Shown here in pieces: positions 1 through 9,017 of a DNA stretch of 64,000 nt. Positions within the stretch are counted from its first letter, which is position 1. The number at the start of each line of letters is the position of its first letter. This DNA comes from B30-G6 sp964633115. GTDB lineage: Bacteria; Desulfobacterota; Desulfobacteria; Desulfobacterales; B30-G6. The stretch covers positions 1 to 64,000 of the forward strand of contig CAZWEO010000018.1 of NCBI GenBank assembly GCA_964633115.1, in the 5' to 3' direction. The notes below the pieces were generated by a model. It had not been told where the DNA came from, made no database searches, and saw only the letters and a program-made list of their open reading frames with translations. The position numbers and the translations under genes are program-made.

Positions 1-63
1 CTGGCATAAATTTGTACCGCTCGTCTACCACGGCCACCCAATTTAGTCAATGATTATTGAAAG

Positions 64-92
64 TTGACATATAAATTCGCTTTTGTTATATT
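64..92 (+). promoter_or_regulatory. sigma70-type promoter for the 5-formyl-THF cyclo-ligase gene
   Basis: TTGACA at 64-69 and TATATT at 87-92 are separated by a 17-nt spacer and lie about 50 nt upstream of the ATG at 144, which matches the housekeeping promoter consensus closely. Positions 1-63 hold no gene I can recognise. Confidence 0.7.
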
Positions 93-143
93 ACCTGATT
101 CAAAATTATTTCTAAGGAATAAAAGAGGATTTCGGAGAACGCT

Positions 144-731
144 ATGGAAGAAGTTCAAGAATCAAAAAGTGATATTCGTGATCGTGTTATTAAAACCATT
201 GAATCCATTTCGGATGAGGACCTGGTAGAAAAGCAGAATCAAATTGAGAATCGTTTGTTCGAATTTGCTAATTTTATTGAGTCCCACATCGCCTTGCTCT
301 ATATGCCGCATGCGAATGTCGTGGATACTAGCCGGATGATAGAACGCTGTTTTAGCGTTCACAAGATCATCGCCTTACCAGCCTTTGACATAGAAAATTA
401 TGCAATGCAGCTATACAAGATCGATAATTTCCCCGCCGACATGAAAATGGGCCCCCGGAAAATTGTGGAACCAGACCCGGATCGATGTAAGATTATCCCC
501 ATTGATCGTATTGATATTGCCATTATTCCTGGGGTAGCGCTGGATGAAAAAGGGGGTCGGATCGGTTCCGGTGAGGGCTACTATGATCGATTTATCGGGA
601 AACTTCCCATCACCACACGCAAAGTTGCTCTATCGCTGGAATGCCAGATCGTTCAACAGATTCCCATGGAATCCCACGATAAATATATGGATATTATTAT
701 TACCGAAAATCGCATCATCTATAAGATATAA
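144..731 (+). CDS. ygfA: 5-formyltetrahydrofolate cyclo-ligase
   Basis: A 195-aa cytosolic enzyme that converts 5-formyl-THF to 5,10-methenyl-THF with ATP, returning a storage folate to the one-carbon pool. The family signature is present: an M-G-P-R-K-I-V-E-P stretch near residues 102-110, and the glycine-rich nucleotide and substrate loop GSGEGYYDRF at 141-150. The length matches the family norm. The ATG at 144 lies just downstream of a good promoter and starts the conserved frame. The gene is followed 46 bp later by the convergent potassium-channel gene, so it is probably monocistronic at this end. In many proteobacteria this gene follows the 6S RNA gene, but too little upstream sequence is present to test that here. 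Confidence 0.93.
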   Translation: MEEVQESKSDIRDRVIKTIESISDEDLVEKQNQIENRLFEFANFIESHIALLYMPHANVVDTSRMIERCFSVHKIIALPAFDIENYAMQLYKIDNFPADMKMGPRKIVEPDPDRCKIIPIDRIDIAIIPGVALDEKGGRIGSGEGYYDRFIGKLPITTRKVALSLECQIVQQIPMESHDKYMDIIITENRIIYKI

Positions 732-777
732 ATAGTGCCATCCTTAGATAATTAATTTGTCGAAGCGATTTTATATC

Positions 778-1779
778 TTATTTGGGGTTTAAGATTTTCT
801 CGAGTTGGTGCAAATTTCCGATTTCTCCCACCGCGACCATCGTATCACCGGGTATTATCTGGGCTTCAAAAGAAGGGTTAAACTGCATGTCGCCGTCTGG
901 TTTTTTAATGGCGATGATAATGAGATTGTATTTTTGACGGATGCCTGAATCTTTGAGCATAACATCGCAAAGAGAGGAATCCGGTCTAACTGGAATTTCT
1001 TCCATCTGGATGTCTGTCCGGCTGGAGCCGAAGGCCAAATCCAAAAAGGTTGTCACGGTGGGGCGCAGGATACGTTGGGCCATGCGGGCTGCTCCCATCT
1101 CATAGGGGGATTCAACAATATCGGCGCCGGCCGCCTGCAATTTCTTTTTGGCATCTTTTCCGGATGCTCGAGCGGTAATAAAGAGCTCCGGTGCTACCTG
1201 TCTGGCGGTTAAAACTAAAAAAACGTTTTCGGCATCGGTTCCCAATGCAGCCACAAGTCCGCGGGCTCGCTGGATACCGGCCTTGAGCAGCAGCTCTTCG
1301 TCGGTGGCATCGCCACATAGATAGAGGATATTATCATGATCCATTGCCGGAATCAGTTTACCATCGCCTTCAATTACCACCAGGTCGATGGGGGATCGAC
1401 TGACAGTCTTACATAAAACCCTGCCGATACGTCCGTATCCACAGACGATGTAGTGGTTGTTTAATCGATTAATTTTTTTGTCCAATTTTCTCCTCCCAAA
1501 AACGGTCCGAATTTGACCCTCAACCATAAACTGTATAATGGCACCGGCCACATATAGAAAGAAACCAACACCTAGAAAGATTAGAACTACCGTGTACAGC
1601 CGCCCCAGTTTGCTGATTTCATGAACCTCGCTGTAACCAACCGTGGAATAAGTAATGACGGTCATGTAAAGGGCATCGAGAACATCCCAGCCTTCAATCA
1701 GCATGTAGCCAAAGGTCCCGGCGATTACGATGACAATGGAAAAAATGATCGCCATAACAATATGTTTTGTGCTATTCAT
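778..1779 (-). CDS. Two-TM potassium channel with RCK (TrkA-N/TrkA-C) domains
   Basis: A 333-aa inner-membrane ion channel subunit of the MthK/Kch type. TM1 spans about residues 7-28, and a pore loop carries the selectivity filter TVGYSE at 46-51 (compare TVGYGD in K+ channels). TM2 spans about 62-86. The cytosolic RCK domain opens at about 108 with the Rossmann motif GYGRIG (114-119), and a C-terminal TrkA-C lobe covers about the last 85 residues. The RCK part normally binds nucleotide or divalent ions to gate the pore. The gene stands alone, convergent with the cyclo-ligase gene. It should not be read as the TrkA subunit of a TrkH system, because it carries its own pore. Confidence 0.9.
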   Translation of the reverse strand: MNSTKHIVMAIIFSIVIVIAGTFGYMLIEGWDVLDALYMTVITYSTVGYSEVHEISKLGRLYTVVLIFLGVGFFLYVAGAIIQFMVEGQIRTVFGRRKLDKKINRLNNHYIVCGYGRIGRVLCKTVSRSPIDLVVIEGDGKLIPAMDHDNILYLCGDATDEELLLKAGIQRARGLVAALGTDAENVFLVLTARQVAPELFITARASGKDAKKKLQAAGADIVESPYEMGAARMAQRILRPTVTTFLDLAFGSSRTDIQMEEIPVRPDSSLCDVMLKDSGIRQKYNLIIIAIKKPDGDMQFNPSFEAQIIPGDTMVAVGEIGNLHQLEKILNPK

Positions 1780-1970
1780 ACATCCTCTCGAACAGAATTA
1801 GATGATGTCGACGATGCTGCATTGTGAATAACTATTGCACAAAACTCAAGAGGTTTTTAAAGCGAAAATGACACTATGTTACTGTAATCCTCTATTGCAA
1901 ATTGGAAGTGGTAGCATGCATTGTTTCCCTTTTATTGACTCCTAGTTTTCGTTTTGGTAGACAACAGCCC

Positions 1971-2627
1971 ATGAAAAATGAGTCCCGGAAATTTGAACGC
2001 CAACGCTCGGATATGGTGGATAAACAGATCGAAGCCCGTGGTATTCACGACTTGAAGGTACTGTTGTCCATGCGCAAGGTGCCGCGGCACCAATTTGTCA
2101 GTGAAGCCTTGATGGATCAGGCCTATGGTGATTTCCCCTTACCCATTGGTGATCAACAAACCATTTCGCAACCTTATATCGTTGCCGAAATGACTCAGGC
2201 GCTGCAACTAAAATCCGATGACCGCGTACTGGAAATCGGTACTGGCTCCGGTTATCAGGCGGCGGTTCTGGCTCAAATTGTTTTTCGGGTCTATACCATC
2301 GAAAGAATCCACGCATTATTTATCAAGACACGCCGGCTTTTTGATACCCTCAGATATCATAACATCGTCACCCGCTATTCAGATGGTACCACTGGCTGGC
2401 AGGATGAGAGCCCCTTCGATGCAATTATGGTAACAGCCGGCGCGCCGCGTGTACCTCAAACCTTAGTGGATCAATTGGCTATAGGGGGACGCTTGGTTGT
2501 ACCTGTGGGGGATCGATACTCCCAGGATCTGGTCAAGATAACCAAGGACGAGCGGGGTATTAAGGAAACCAATTTGGGCGGATGCCGTTTTGTCAAACTG
2601 ATGGGTGAGCATGGTTGGCAGACCTAA
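1971..2627 (+). CDS. pcm: Protein-L-isoaspartate O-methyltransferase
   Basis: This enzyme repairs isomerised aspartyl residues by SAM-dependent methylation. The diagnostic segment QTISQPYIVA lies at 63-72, and SAM motif I (VLEIGTGSGYQ) at 86-96. The last third, with VTAGAPRVP and GGRLVVPVG, is also typical. The start is uncertain. I chose ATG 1971, which gives 218 aa, the normal family length. The frame stays open to a TTG at 1902, and that extension would add a short hydrophobic leader (VVACIVSLLLTP), so a secreted form cannot be excluded. No strong ribosome binding site is seen at any of the candidate starts. The next gene begins about 50 bp downstream on the same strand. Confidence 0.9.
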   Translation: MKNESRKFERQRSDMVDKQIEARGIHDLKVLLSMRKVPRHQFVSEALMDQAYGDFPLPIGDQQTISQPYIVAEMTQALQLKSDDRVLEIGTGSGYQAAVLAQIVFRVYTIERIHALFIKTRRLFDTLRYHNIVTRYSDGTTGWQDESPFDAIMVTAGAPRVPQTLVDQLAIGGRLVVPVGDRYSQDLVKITKDERGIKETNLGGCRFVKLMGEHGWQT

Positions 2628-2677
2628 CCCGAATTTTGATGATCTATTTTTAGAAACAGTAGGGTGGGATCAATATC

Positions 2678-3259
2678 GTGTTTAAAAAACTATACGACTG
2701 GGTTCTGAGTTGGGCGGAGACACCCTATGGCAGCTGGGCACTATTTATCCTCGCTTTTAGCGAGTCTTCTTTTTTTCCCATACCGCCGGATGTTTTACTA
2801 ATCGCCCTGGCAGTCGGCAAACCAGAAAAATCCCTGAAATTTGCGTTGATCTGCTCAATAGGATCGGTATTAGGTGGGATCCTGGGATACTTTATCGGTT
2901 GGCATTTCATGTCCATGCTGGGTGAGAAAATTGTGGCCTTTTACGGCCTTACCGAAAAAGTCGCCTACATTGGGTCTCTATATCATCAGTATGATGCTTG
3001 GGCTGTAGGAATTGCCGGTTTCACCCCTATTCCCTACAAGGTTTTTACCATTACGGCGGGTGCTTTTAAAATTAACTTTTTTATATTTTTGTTAGCGTCA
3101 GCCGTGTCACGATCGCTGCGTTTCTTTTTGGTGGGGGGGCTTATTTATAAATTCGGGCCTCACATCCAGGCCTTTATCGATAAGTATTTTAACATACTAG
3201 CAGTAGTCTTTACGATATTGTTGGTGGGGGGATTTGTACTCATCAAAATGCTCTTCTAA
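2678..3259 (+). CDS. YqaA/DedA-type inner-membrane protein (VTT domain)
   Basis: A 193-aa polytopic membrane protein starting with GTG, preceded by the purine-rich GGGTGGG. It contains an amphipathic N-terminus (W-x3-W region), then hydrophobic segments near residues 17-47, 65-90, 108-135 and 165-190. The family hallmark F-x-P-I-P is seen as FFPIPPD near residue 32 and GFTPIPYK near 116. These correspond to the two re-entrant elements of the DedA/VTT fold. Members of this superfamily are linked to lipid-carrier flipping and membrane homeostasis, but the function of the YqaA branch is not settled. It is probably co-transcribed with pcm. Confidence 0.85.
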   Translation: MFKKLYDWVLSWAETPYGSWALFILAFSESSFFPIPPDVLLIALAVGKPEKSLKFALICSIGSVLGGILGYFIGWHFMSMLGEKIVAFYGLTEKVAYIGSLYHQYDAWAVGIAGFTPIPYKVFTITAGAFKINFFIFLLASAVSRSLRFFLVGGLIYKFGPHIQAFIDKYFNILAVVFTILLVGGFVLIKMLF

Positions 3260-3291
3260 TGCGAGCATTGTTCTACGGCGGTATTTTAGAG

Positions 3292-3774
3292 TTAGCGGGT
3301 ATATTTTTGCTTTAATCTCTTATTTACAATCGGTGGCACCATGTCCTCGATGTCACCGCCGAATTGAGCAGCCTCCTTGATAATGGATGAACTGGTAAAT
3401 ATCCAGCGCAAACCGGTCATCAAGAATACGGTTTGGATATCCCTTTGCAGGCGACGATTCATCAAGGCCAACTGAAATTCATATTCAAAATCGGATACAG
3501 CCCGCATACCGCGTAGGATCGCGTGCGCTTTACATTGGCGGGCATAATCCACCAGGAGTCCATCGAAGGTATCGAATTCCACATTCTTAAATTGCTTCAT
3601 ACTGACTTGCAGCATTTCCATGCGTTCTTCAACTGTAAATAAGGATTTTTTAGCAGGATTCAACAAGATGGCCACAATAATTTTATCGAAGATGTAAAGT
3701 CCGCGTTCGACGATATCGAGATGCCCATTGGTAACCGGATCGAAAGAGCCTGGATAGATAGCAATTTTTTGCAT
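3292..3774 (-). CDS. coaD: Phosphopantetheine adenylyltransferase
   Basis: A 160-aa enzyme making dephospho-CoA from 4'-phosphopantetheine and ATP, the fourth step of CoA synthesis. It has the nucleotidyltransferase motif GSFDPVTNGH at 9-18, the RGMRAVSDFEYE segment near 90, and the C-terminal ISSS-like motif as TSSSIIKEAA near 127. The length is exactly that of the family. It sits just upstream of, and in the same orientation as, nothing else: rsmD on the same strand lies before it, and the pairing rsmD-coaD is a common bacterial arrangement that supports both calls. Confidence 0.96.
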   Translation of the reverse strand: MQKIAIYPGSFDPVTNGHLDIVERGLYIFDKIIVAILLNPAKKSLFTVEERMEMLQVSMKQFKNVEFDTFDGLLVDYARQCKAHAILRGMRAVSDFEYEFQLALMNRRLQRDIQTVFLMTGLRWIFTSSSIIKEAAQFGGDIEDMVPPIVNKRLKQKYTR

Positions 3775-3847
3775 AAATTGACAGCCTCCAGTGATAAAAA
3801 TAATAATTACAATTGGTTGTGGTGAGAATTGCTATGCGCGGAGAAAT

Positions 3848-4402
3848 TTATAGCATATAACTCAGAAAGGAAACAAGGGTTTTTCCGTAGCGCCTCTGGT
3901 TATTCAATTGGAATTGATTGCGGGGCAGAGGCAAATCTTCGATCTGTCCGTGTTCCAGTACAAGGCAGGCATCAGCGGCCAAGGCACCGGTTTTTATGAG
4001 ATGGGACAAAGCTGGATCAGCCAAGTTTTGTCCGTAGGGTGGGTCCAAGAAAATGAGGTCAAAAGGTGGTTGCGCGGCGTCAAGGCAGGCCAAACTGCGT
4101 TCGATGTTCCATTGGATGATCTTAGTTTTAGCGCCAAGGCCGCAAGCATTTATGTTTTTTTTTATCAAGTCAATGGCTGCCGGCGCTTTATCCACGAAGG
4201 TGGCCGTAGCGGCCTGCCTGCTCATGGCCTCGATACCCATGGCTCCGCTGCCAGCAAATAGATCCAGTACCTGGGCGCCCGGAATTTGGTCTGAGAGAAT
4301 GTTAAATACTGCTTCCCGGGTGCGATCGGAAGTGGGACGAATATCGGTGCCCTTGAATGGATGCAGCTTTTTGCCCCTTAGGGTTCCGCTGATTATCCTC
4401 AT
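3848..4402 (-). CDS. rsmD: 16S rRNA (guanine966-N2)-methyltransferase
   Basis: A 184-aa SAM-dependent RNA methyltransferase that modifies G966 of 16S rRNA in the 30S subunit. The N-terminus MRIISGTLRGKKL matches the family. Motif I appears as LDLFAGSGAMGIEA, and the catalytic D-P-P-Y as FLDPPYGQN. I prefer ATG 4402 to the TTG 12 nt further upstream, because the conserved protein starts there and a G-rich stretch precedes it. It runs into coaD on the same strand, 73 bp away. Confidence 0.95.
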   Translation of the reverse strand: MRIISGTLRGKKLHPFKGTDIRPTSDRTREAVFNILSDQIPGAQVLDLFAGSGAMGIEAMSRQAATATFVDKAPAAIDLIKKNINACGLGAKTKIIQWNIERSLACLDAAQPPFDLIFLDPPYGQNLADPALSHLIKTGALAADACLVLEHGQIEDLPLPRNQFQLNNQRRYGKTLVSFLSYML

Positions 4403-4620
4403 AATAAACCCCAAGGTTGCATAAAAAACATGACAAAGAATATATAATGGACAATCTCAACCATCTCTGAAATTAGGATCATTGCACGATTTTATGAAAC
4501 GCGACCCTTTCGCACACAGGCAAAAGACTTAGTCGCTCCAATTCGAATAGCCTGCCCACTGCCTTTTGGCGGGCAAAAACATTTATTGCCGAATCCAGAG
4601 CCACGATACCCGATAGCAGT

Positions 4621-4690
4621 AACTCGCAACTCGACACTTGTAACTCGATCCCCGCAACCCGTAACGCGACACGCGTAACCCGGCAGGCGC
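4621..4690. repeat. Intergenic degenerate repeat, family C (copy 1)
   Basis: The 3' flank of the NtrX-like gene is made of imperfect CGCAACTCG / CGTAACCCG units. It shares AACTCGCAAC (4621-4630) and CGCAACCCGTAAC (4653-4665) with the copy at 18357-18441. The rest of the 4403-4689 spacer holds nothing I recognise. Confidence 0.6.
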
Positions 4691-6057
4691 TACTCGTTTT
4701 TGATTTCAAGCCGTTTGATCAGCTTATGCAGGTAACTACGTTCCACGCCAATAGCTTTGGCTGTCTTGCTGACGTTATTCTCATGTTCAAGCAATTTATT
4801 GCGAAGGTATGCCTTCTCGAATGATTTCTTGGCGCTTTTGAGTGAATCATTGGCCAACAGCTGTGATTCGCTCATATCGGTCGATTCCAAGGTCTGGGGG
4901 TTATAGGGTGCCGGTAGGTCGACCACATCGATTAGCTCACCATCTACCATGATGGTCAGACGTTCCAAAAGATTCTTCAGTTCTCTAACATTTCCGGGCC
5001 ATTCATAGGCCTGCAACAAGCTAAGGGCCTTTTTACTGATGTCTTTACGGGAACCCAGGCCTTTTTTCACATTTTCGTTTAGAAAGGTTTCCACCAATAA
5101 GGGTATATCTTCCTGACGATGCCTAAGGGCGGGTACTGTAATTGGCACCACATTGATCCGGTAAAAAAGATCTTTTCTAAATTTGCCGGATAGGATCTCA
5201 TCATTCAGATCTTTGTTACTGGCGGCGATAACCCGAACACTAACCTGCAAGGTCCGACTACCACCCACACGTTGAAACTGTTGCTCCTGGAGTACCCGTA
5301 ATATTTTGGATTGGGTCACCAAGCTCATATCACCGATTTCATCCAGAAAAATAGTGCCGTTACTGGCCAATTCAAATTTACCGACTTTTTTACTCAGAGT
5401 CCCAGCAGTGGATCCCTTCTCGTGACCGAAAAGTTCGCTTTCGATCAACTCGTCGGGGATGGCGGCGCAATTGACATCAATCATGGGAAACTCAGACCGC
5501 GAACTGAGTTGGTGAATGGTGCGTGCCACCAGTTCTTTGCCGGTACCGTTTTCACCAGTGATGAGCACCCATGAGTCTGTCGGAGCGACAGACTCAATTT
5601 GTTTTCTAAGTTCGCTGATCACCGGACTATGACCGTCAATTGAATTTTTTTCTAAGGTTTTGCGGCGCAAATATCGATTTTCTTCTTCCAGCCGTCGAAA
5701 ATTAAGGGCATTGTTGATAGATAAAATGACCTTGTCGATGGATAGCGGTTTTTCGATCAAGTCAAAGGCGCCCAACTTGGTGGCTTTGACCGCTGTTTCA
5801 ATGGTACCGTGTCCGGTGACAATGATTACCTGGACATTGGGATTATCCTTTTTAATTTCTTTCAGGGTTTCGATGCCGTCGATGCCGGGCATCCAAATAT
5901 CCAGCAGAACCAGATCAGGCGATTCAACATCGATCACCTTCAGCGCTTCATAACCGTTTAGGGCGGTAATAACTTCAAAACCTTCATCCGTAAGTAGGCC
6001 GCCCAAAGTCTGTAGGATGGAGGGCTCATCATCGACAATTAGAATGGATGGAAACAT
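4690..6057 (-). CDS. NtrX-like response regulator: REC, AAA+ and Fis-type HTH domains, no GAFTGA motif
   Basis: A 455-aa transcription factor. The receiver domain spans about 1-120 (phospho-acceptor Asp in LVLLDIWMPG). The AAA+ domain spans about 140-370, with Walker A GENGTGKE and Walker B FLDEIGDM. The C-terminal Fis-type HTH ends ERSYLHKLIKRLEIKNE. In sigma54 activators the first loop after ELFGHEKG reads GAFTGA; here that position reads GSTAGT, so the phenylalanine that contacts sigma54 is missing. Loss of this loop is known for NtrX-type regulators. It is followed downstream by a repeat, and its partner kinase gene starts 90 bp upstream on the same strand. It probably acts with that kinase on envelope or nitrogen/redox genes; the target is unknown. 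Confidence 0.9.
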   Translation of the reverse strand: MFPSILIVDDEPSILQTLGGLLTDEGFEVITALNGYEALKVIDVESPDLVLLDIWMPGIDGIETLKEIKKDNPNVQVIIVTGHGTIETAVKATKLGAFDLIEKPLSIDKVILSINNALNFRRLEEENRYLRRKTLEKNSIDGHSPVISELRKQIESVAPTDSWVLITGENGTGKELVARTIHQLSSRSEFPMIDVNCAAIPDELIESELFGHEKGSTAGTLSKKVGKFELASNGTIFLDEIGDMSLVTQSKILRVLQEQQFQRVGGSRTLQVSVRVIAASNKDLNDEILSGKFRKDLFYRINVVPITVPALRHRQEDIPLLVETFLNENVKKGLGSRKDISKKALSLLQAYEWPGNVRELKNLLERLTIMVDGELIDVVDLPAPYNPQTLESTDMSESQLLANDSLKSAKKSFEKAYLRNKLLEHENNVSKTAKAIGVERSYLHKLIKRLEIKNE

Positions 6058-6084
6058 AGTAGATCCTTCTTAGCTTTTTAGGTG

Positions 6085-6150
6085 TATAGGCCTTTAGGCT
6101 ATTAGCGGCTAAACGCCTAACAGCCTAATAGTCTTCAGCCTACAGCCTAT
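6085..6150. repeat. Intergenic palindromic repeat, family B (copy 1)
   Basis: This block between the kinase and regulator genes is built of TAGGC / GCCTA units and can fold on itself. On the minus strand it contains the 19-mer AGGCTGTAGGCTGAAGACT (6130-6148), which recurs exactly at 37387-37405. Its edge overlaps the stop codon of the kinase gene at 6147. Confidence 0.7.
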
Positions 6151-8375
6151 ACTGGTATTTCCACAATAAAACGCGAGCCGTGGGGTTCATTATCCTGTAC
6201 ACGGATCGTTCCATGATGATCATTGACGATGGTGCTGACAATGGTCAATCCCAAGCCCATACCGCTTTTTTTGGTCGAAAAATTGGGTTCAAATAGCCGT
6301 CTTTTATCTTCATCCGATATACCGGTGCCACTATCCGCGACTTCGACACTGACTTTATCACTTTGATTGTCGTGATCCAAAGAGATGGCAATGTCACCAT
6401 TCTGACGGATGGCGGCAATGGCGTTATCCACAAGGTTGATCATGGCTTGCTTGATTTGCTGACGATCTAAATTGAGTGAGGGGATGTCACCGTTCTCGTT
6501 GATTGAAAAATTAATATCGGGATGCCCTTCCCGGTAGAGCGCCACGGTTTCCTCAATAATCGGCAGCAATTTACAAGGCTTTGGATTCGCGGTCGGAAAC
6601 CGGGCAAAAGCCGAAAACTCGTTAACGAGATTCTGTATCAATTCCACGTGATCGATGATGGTTTGGGTGCATTCATCAAAGACGGGTTCATTGAGGGTTT
6701 GAGAGTATTTACGTTTGAGCCGTTGGGCCGAAAGCGTAATGGGAGTGAGCGGGTTTTTAACTTCATGGGCAATCCGTCGCGCAACCTCTCGCCAGGCCGC
6801 CATGCGCTGGGCCTTCTCAAGCTCCGTCAGATCGTCAAAAACCATGACAATACCCATGTGTTTGCCAGTATCATCGGTCAAGGCGTTAAGGCTTATCAAA
6901 AAACTTCGTGGTCGACCGTCGATTGTGAGCTTGAGTGGCATTTCCACGGCCTTCTCCTGGGCACTGGCCAGACTTCCCACGACTTCTTCGGCAAGATCCA
7001 AGTGTTGTCCCCAAAGTAGATTCTGATAGCTTGTGTTCAAAATTTTTTCGGCCTGCAGATTGAGCATTTTTTCGGCTGATTTATTGAGGGTGGTCACGAC
7101 GCCGTCGGCGTCGATAGTGACCACACCGGTAGAGACATTACGCAATACGATCTCGATGTGCTGACGGCGGGCTTCGATTTCAATATTGCGCTCGTGCAGC
7201 ATGCGGGCGGACAGCTCCAGTTGTTCGCGGTTATTGCGCAGATCCCTGGTCATTGTGTTAAAGGAGCTTACTAGGCTCCCGATTTCGTCATCGGCCACAG
7301 CACCAATGGAAAAGCTTAAATCGCCTTCGGCAACCTTTTTGGTGCCATCTGCCAGCGCCATAATGGGGATCGTAATCGACTTGGCCAGATAGAAACCAAA
7401 CCAGACCGCACAAAACAGAACCAAGAGTGCCACAATCGATAGGGTAATGTAATAAGTGATTTGAATCGGTCTTTTGAGCAGTTTGATCTGCTGGTATTCT
7501 TCATACCCGCGTGAAATGGACAACATTTTTTCGGACAGATCCCGTGGAATCAGGTCGCTTAAAACCAGGTAAGCCTTGGCCTCAGCATGTTCTACGCCAA
7601 ATGGTACCGTACCGATTGTACGCAGTAGCTGGTCTTTGCGGTAGTTTTCCGAAATGGAGCGTACCTGGTTGGTCTGCATTTTTTGCTGGAAGTCGGCGGC
7701 GGAGACGGTTTTAAACGGCTTGCCCTCTAATTCGGGTGCTAAGGCAAAGATCAAGCGCTTTGAATTGGCAGAATAGACTTCAACGGCATCTATATTAAAT
7801 TCGCGCTGGACGATCTGAATATATTTGGCCAGGGCCTTTTTATTATTCGTTTCGTACAGGTTTTTGGCCTTTACTTGGTAGGCGATGCGCTCCAGAAAGA
7901 AGCGGTTGTTTTCCTCGGCAAAGGTGTAGATGTTGCGGCCCACGCGTAAAGAATTCTCAAGGGCTTGTTCAACCGGCACATTGAACCAGAATTCAATGCT
8001 GGTGGTAATAAAATTGATGGAAAAGAAAAACAGTACAATCGTGGGTAGAAAGGTCAAGGCGATGAAGGCCACTACCAATTTGGTCCGTAGCTTAGCACCC
8101 ATGACCTTACGCTTGCGGTCGTATAGTAGTTTGACCAGATTTCTCAGAACCAGAAAAATGAGCAGAATCAACAGAAGCAGGTTGATGTTTATGAGAATGA
8201 ACATCAAAATGGTGTTCGAGATGGGGAAATCGGCTCCAAAATGGATTACGCGGTTTTCGGCAAATGTCAGCACCGCCACGATGACGATAATAGCGATGAT
8301 GATGACGATTTCCCGTTTGCGTCGCCTGCGCTCCTCATTTGTGAGGCTGGCGGAATCCATGTTGTTCTTATTCAT
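6147..8375 (-). CDS. NtrY-like membrane sensor histidine kinase
   Basis: A 742-aa inner-membrane kinase. Hydrophobic helices lie near residues 25-42, 50-83 and 98-125, followed by a periplasmic sensor segment to about 310 and another helix at about 310-335. Next come a HAMP domain (about 335-390), a PAS domain (about 400-510) and HisKA with the phospho-site RRIAHEVKNPLTPITLSAQ. A HATPase domain follows, with DNAIAAIRQNG (N box), ADSGTGI and GMGLGLTIV. This architecture is that of NtrY. Its ATG overlaps the stop of the DUF4390 gene by one base (TAATG), so translation is probably coupled. The regulator gene follows after a family B repeat. Confidence 0.93.
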   Translation of the reverse strand: MNKNNMDSASLTNEERRRRKREIVIIIAIIVIVAVLTFAENRVIHFGADFPISNTILMFILININLLLLILLIFLVLRNLVKLLYDRKRKVMGAKLRTKLVVAFIALTFLPTIVLFFFSINFITTSIEFWFNVPVEQALENSLRVGRNIYTFAEENNRFFLERIAYQVKAKNLYETNNKKALAKYIQIVQREFNIDAVEVYSANSKRLIFALAPELEGKPFKTVSAADFQQKMQTNQVRSISENYRKDQLLRTIGTVPFGVEHAEAKAYLVLSDLIPRDLSEKMLSISRGYEEYQQIKLLKRPIQITYYITLSIVALLVLFCAVWFGFYLAKSITIPIMALADGTKKVAEGDLSFSIGAVADDEIGSLVSSFNTMTRDLRNNREQLELSARMLHERNIEIEARRQHIEIVLRNVSTGVVTIDADGVVTTLNKSAEKMLNLQAEKILNTSYQNLLWGQHLDLAEEVVGSLASAQEKAVEMPLKLTIDGRPRSFLISLNALTDDTGKHMGIVMVFDDLTELEKAQRMAAWREVARRIAHEVKNPLTPITLSAQRLKRKYSQTLNEPVFDECTQTIIDHVELIQNLVNEFSAFARFPTANPKPCKLLPIIEETVALYREGHPDINFSINENGDIPSLNLDRQQIKQAMINLVDNAIAAIRQNGDIAISLDHDNQSDKVSVEVADSGTGISDEDKRRLFEPNFSTKKSGMGLGLTIVSTIVNDHHGTIRVQDNEPHGSRFIVEIPV

Positions 8376-8947
8376 TAGTATATGAAGTCGATAGTATACC
8401 AGTCGGTTTCAAAGTCCCATAGGGAGACGAAAAAGAGCACATAGTGCAGATAGAATGGCAGTGTTAACTTGCTCAATTGGGCTTTGGTTCGGATTTGGTA
8501 TTGGGTACCTTTTTGGAGCAGATTGAGTTCGATAACCTTTAGGCTGTCGATTTCGGTCATCAGTTTTTTAGCTTCATCGAATGACTTTACCACACGCTGC
8601 TGATTGTCGTCCCATGAACGCGTAACAAGGTATTCATTCTTGAGGTTGTCATATTTTATGGAGTGTTGGATTTTGAGCTCGGCCAGTTCTTTGTCGTACC
8701 AAAAGCCTCGTACGCGATAGAGATTAATAAAAAAGGAGAATGCGGCTGGAACGCCGCTGGATATGGCGGTTTCCATTTTTTCGCGAAATGCACCTTCCAC
8801 CGTCAGGAAGATCAACAGGTCGTCACGCGTATTGGTGACAATGATATTCTTGAGCTTGGCATCCTGGGCCATAACCATGCCGGGTTGCAGCATGATCAAA
8901 CTGCAAAGCAAAAGTCCAGTCACTTTTATGCCAAGTCGTCGTTTCAT
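8375..8947 (-). CDS. DUF4390 family protein
   Basis: A 190-aa exported protein of unknown function. It has a clear signal peptide (basic MKRR, hydrophobic core, likely cleavage after MVMAQ near residue 28), then a mainly beta domain with repeated 'F-x-V-x-G-x-F' character (LLIFLTVEGAFREKM). The pattern fits DUF4390, which typically sits directly before NtrY-like kinases in deltaproteobacteria and other phyla. Its stop overlaps the kinase start by one base. I infer a periplasmic accessory or ligand-sensing partner for the kinase, but no function is established. Confidence 0.8.
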   Translation of the reverse strand: MKRRLGIKVTGLLLCSLIMLQPGMVMAQDAKLKNIIVTNTRDDLLIFLTVEGAFREKMETAISSGVPAAFSFFINLYRVRGFWYDKELAELKIQHSIKYDNLKNEYLVTRSWDDNQQRVVKSFDEAKKLMTEIDSLKVIELNLLQKGTQYQIRTKAQLSKLTLPFYLHYVLFFVSLWDFETDWYTIDFIY

Positions 8948-9017
8948 ATGCGCATCAGTTCATTTCAATCTATTTAACAAAGGGATCCAAAGGGCTTAAT
9001 TATAGCTTTCTAGCTGT

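Noticed and set aside
1..63. 3' end of a 6S RNA gene upstream of the cyclo-ligase gene
   Set aside because: 6S RNA commonly precedes this gene, but too little sequence is present and no recognisable 6S fold can be made.
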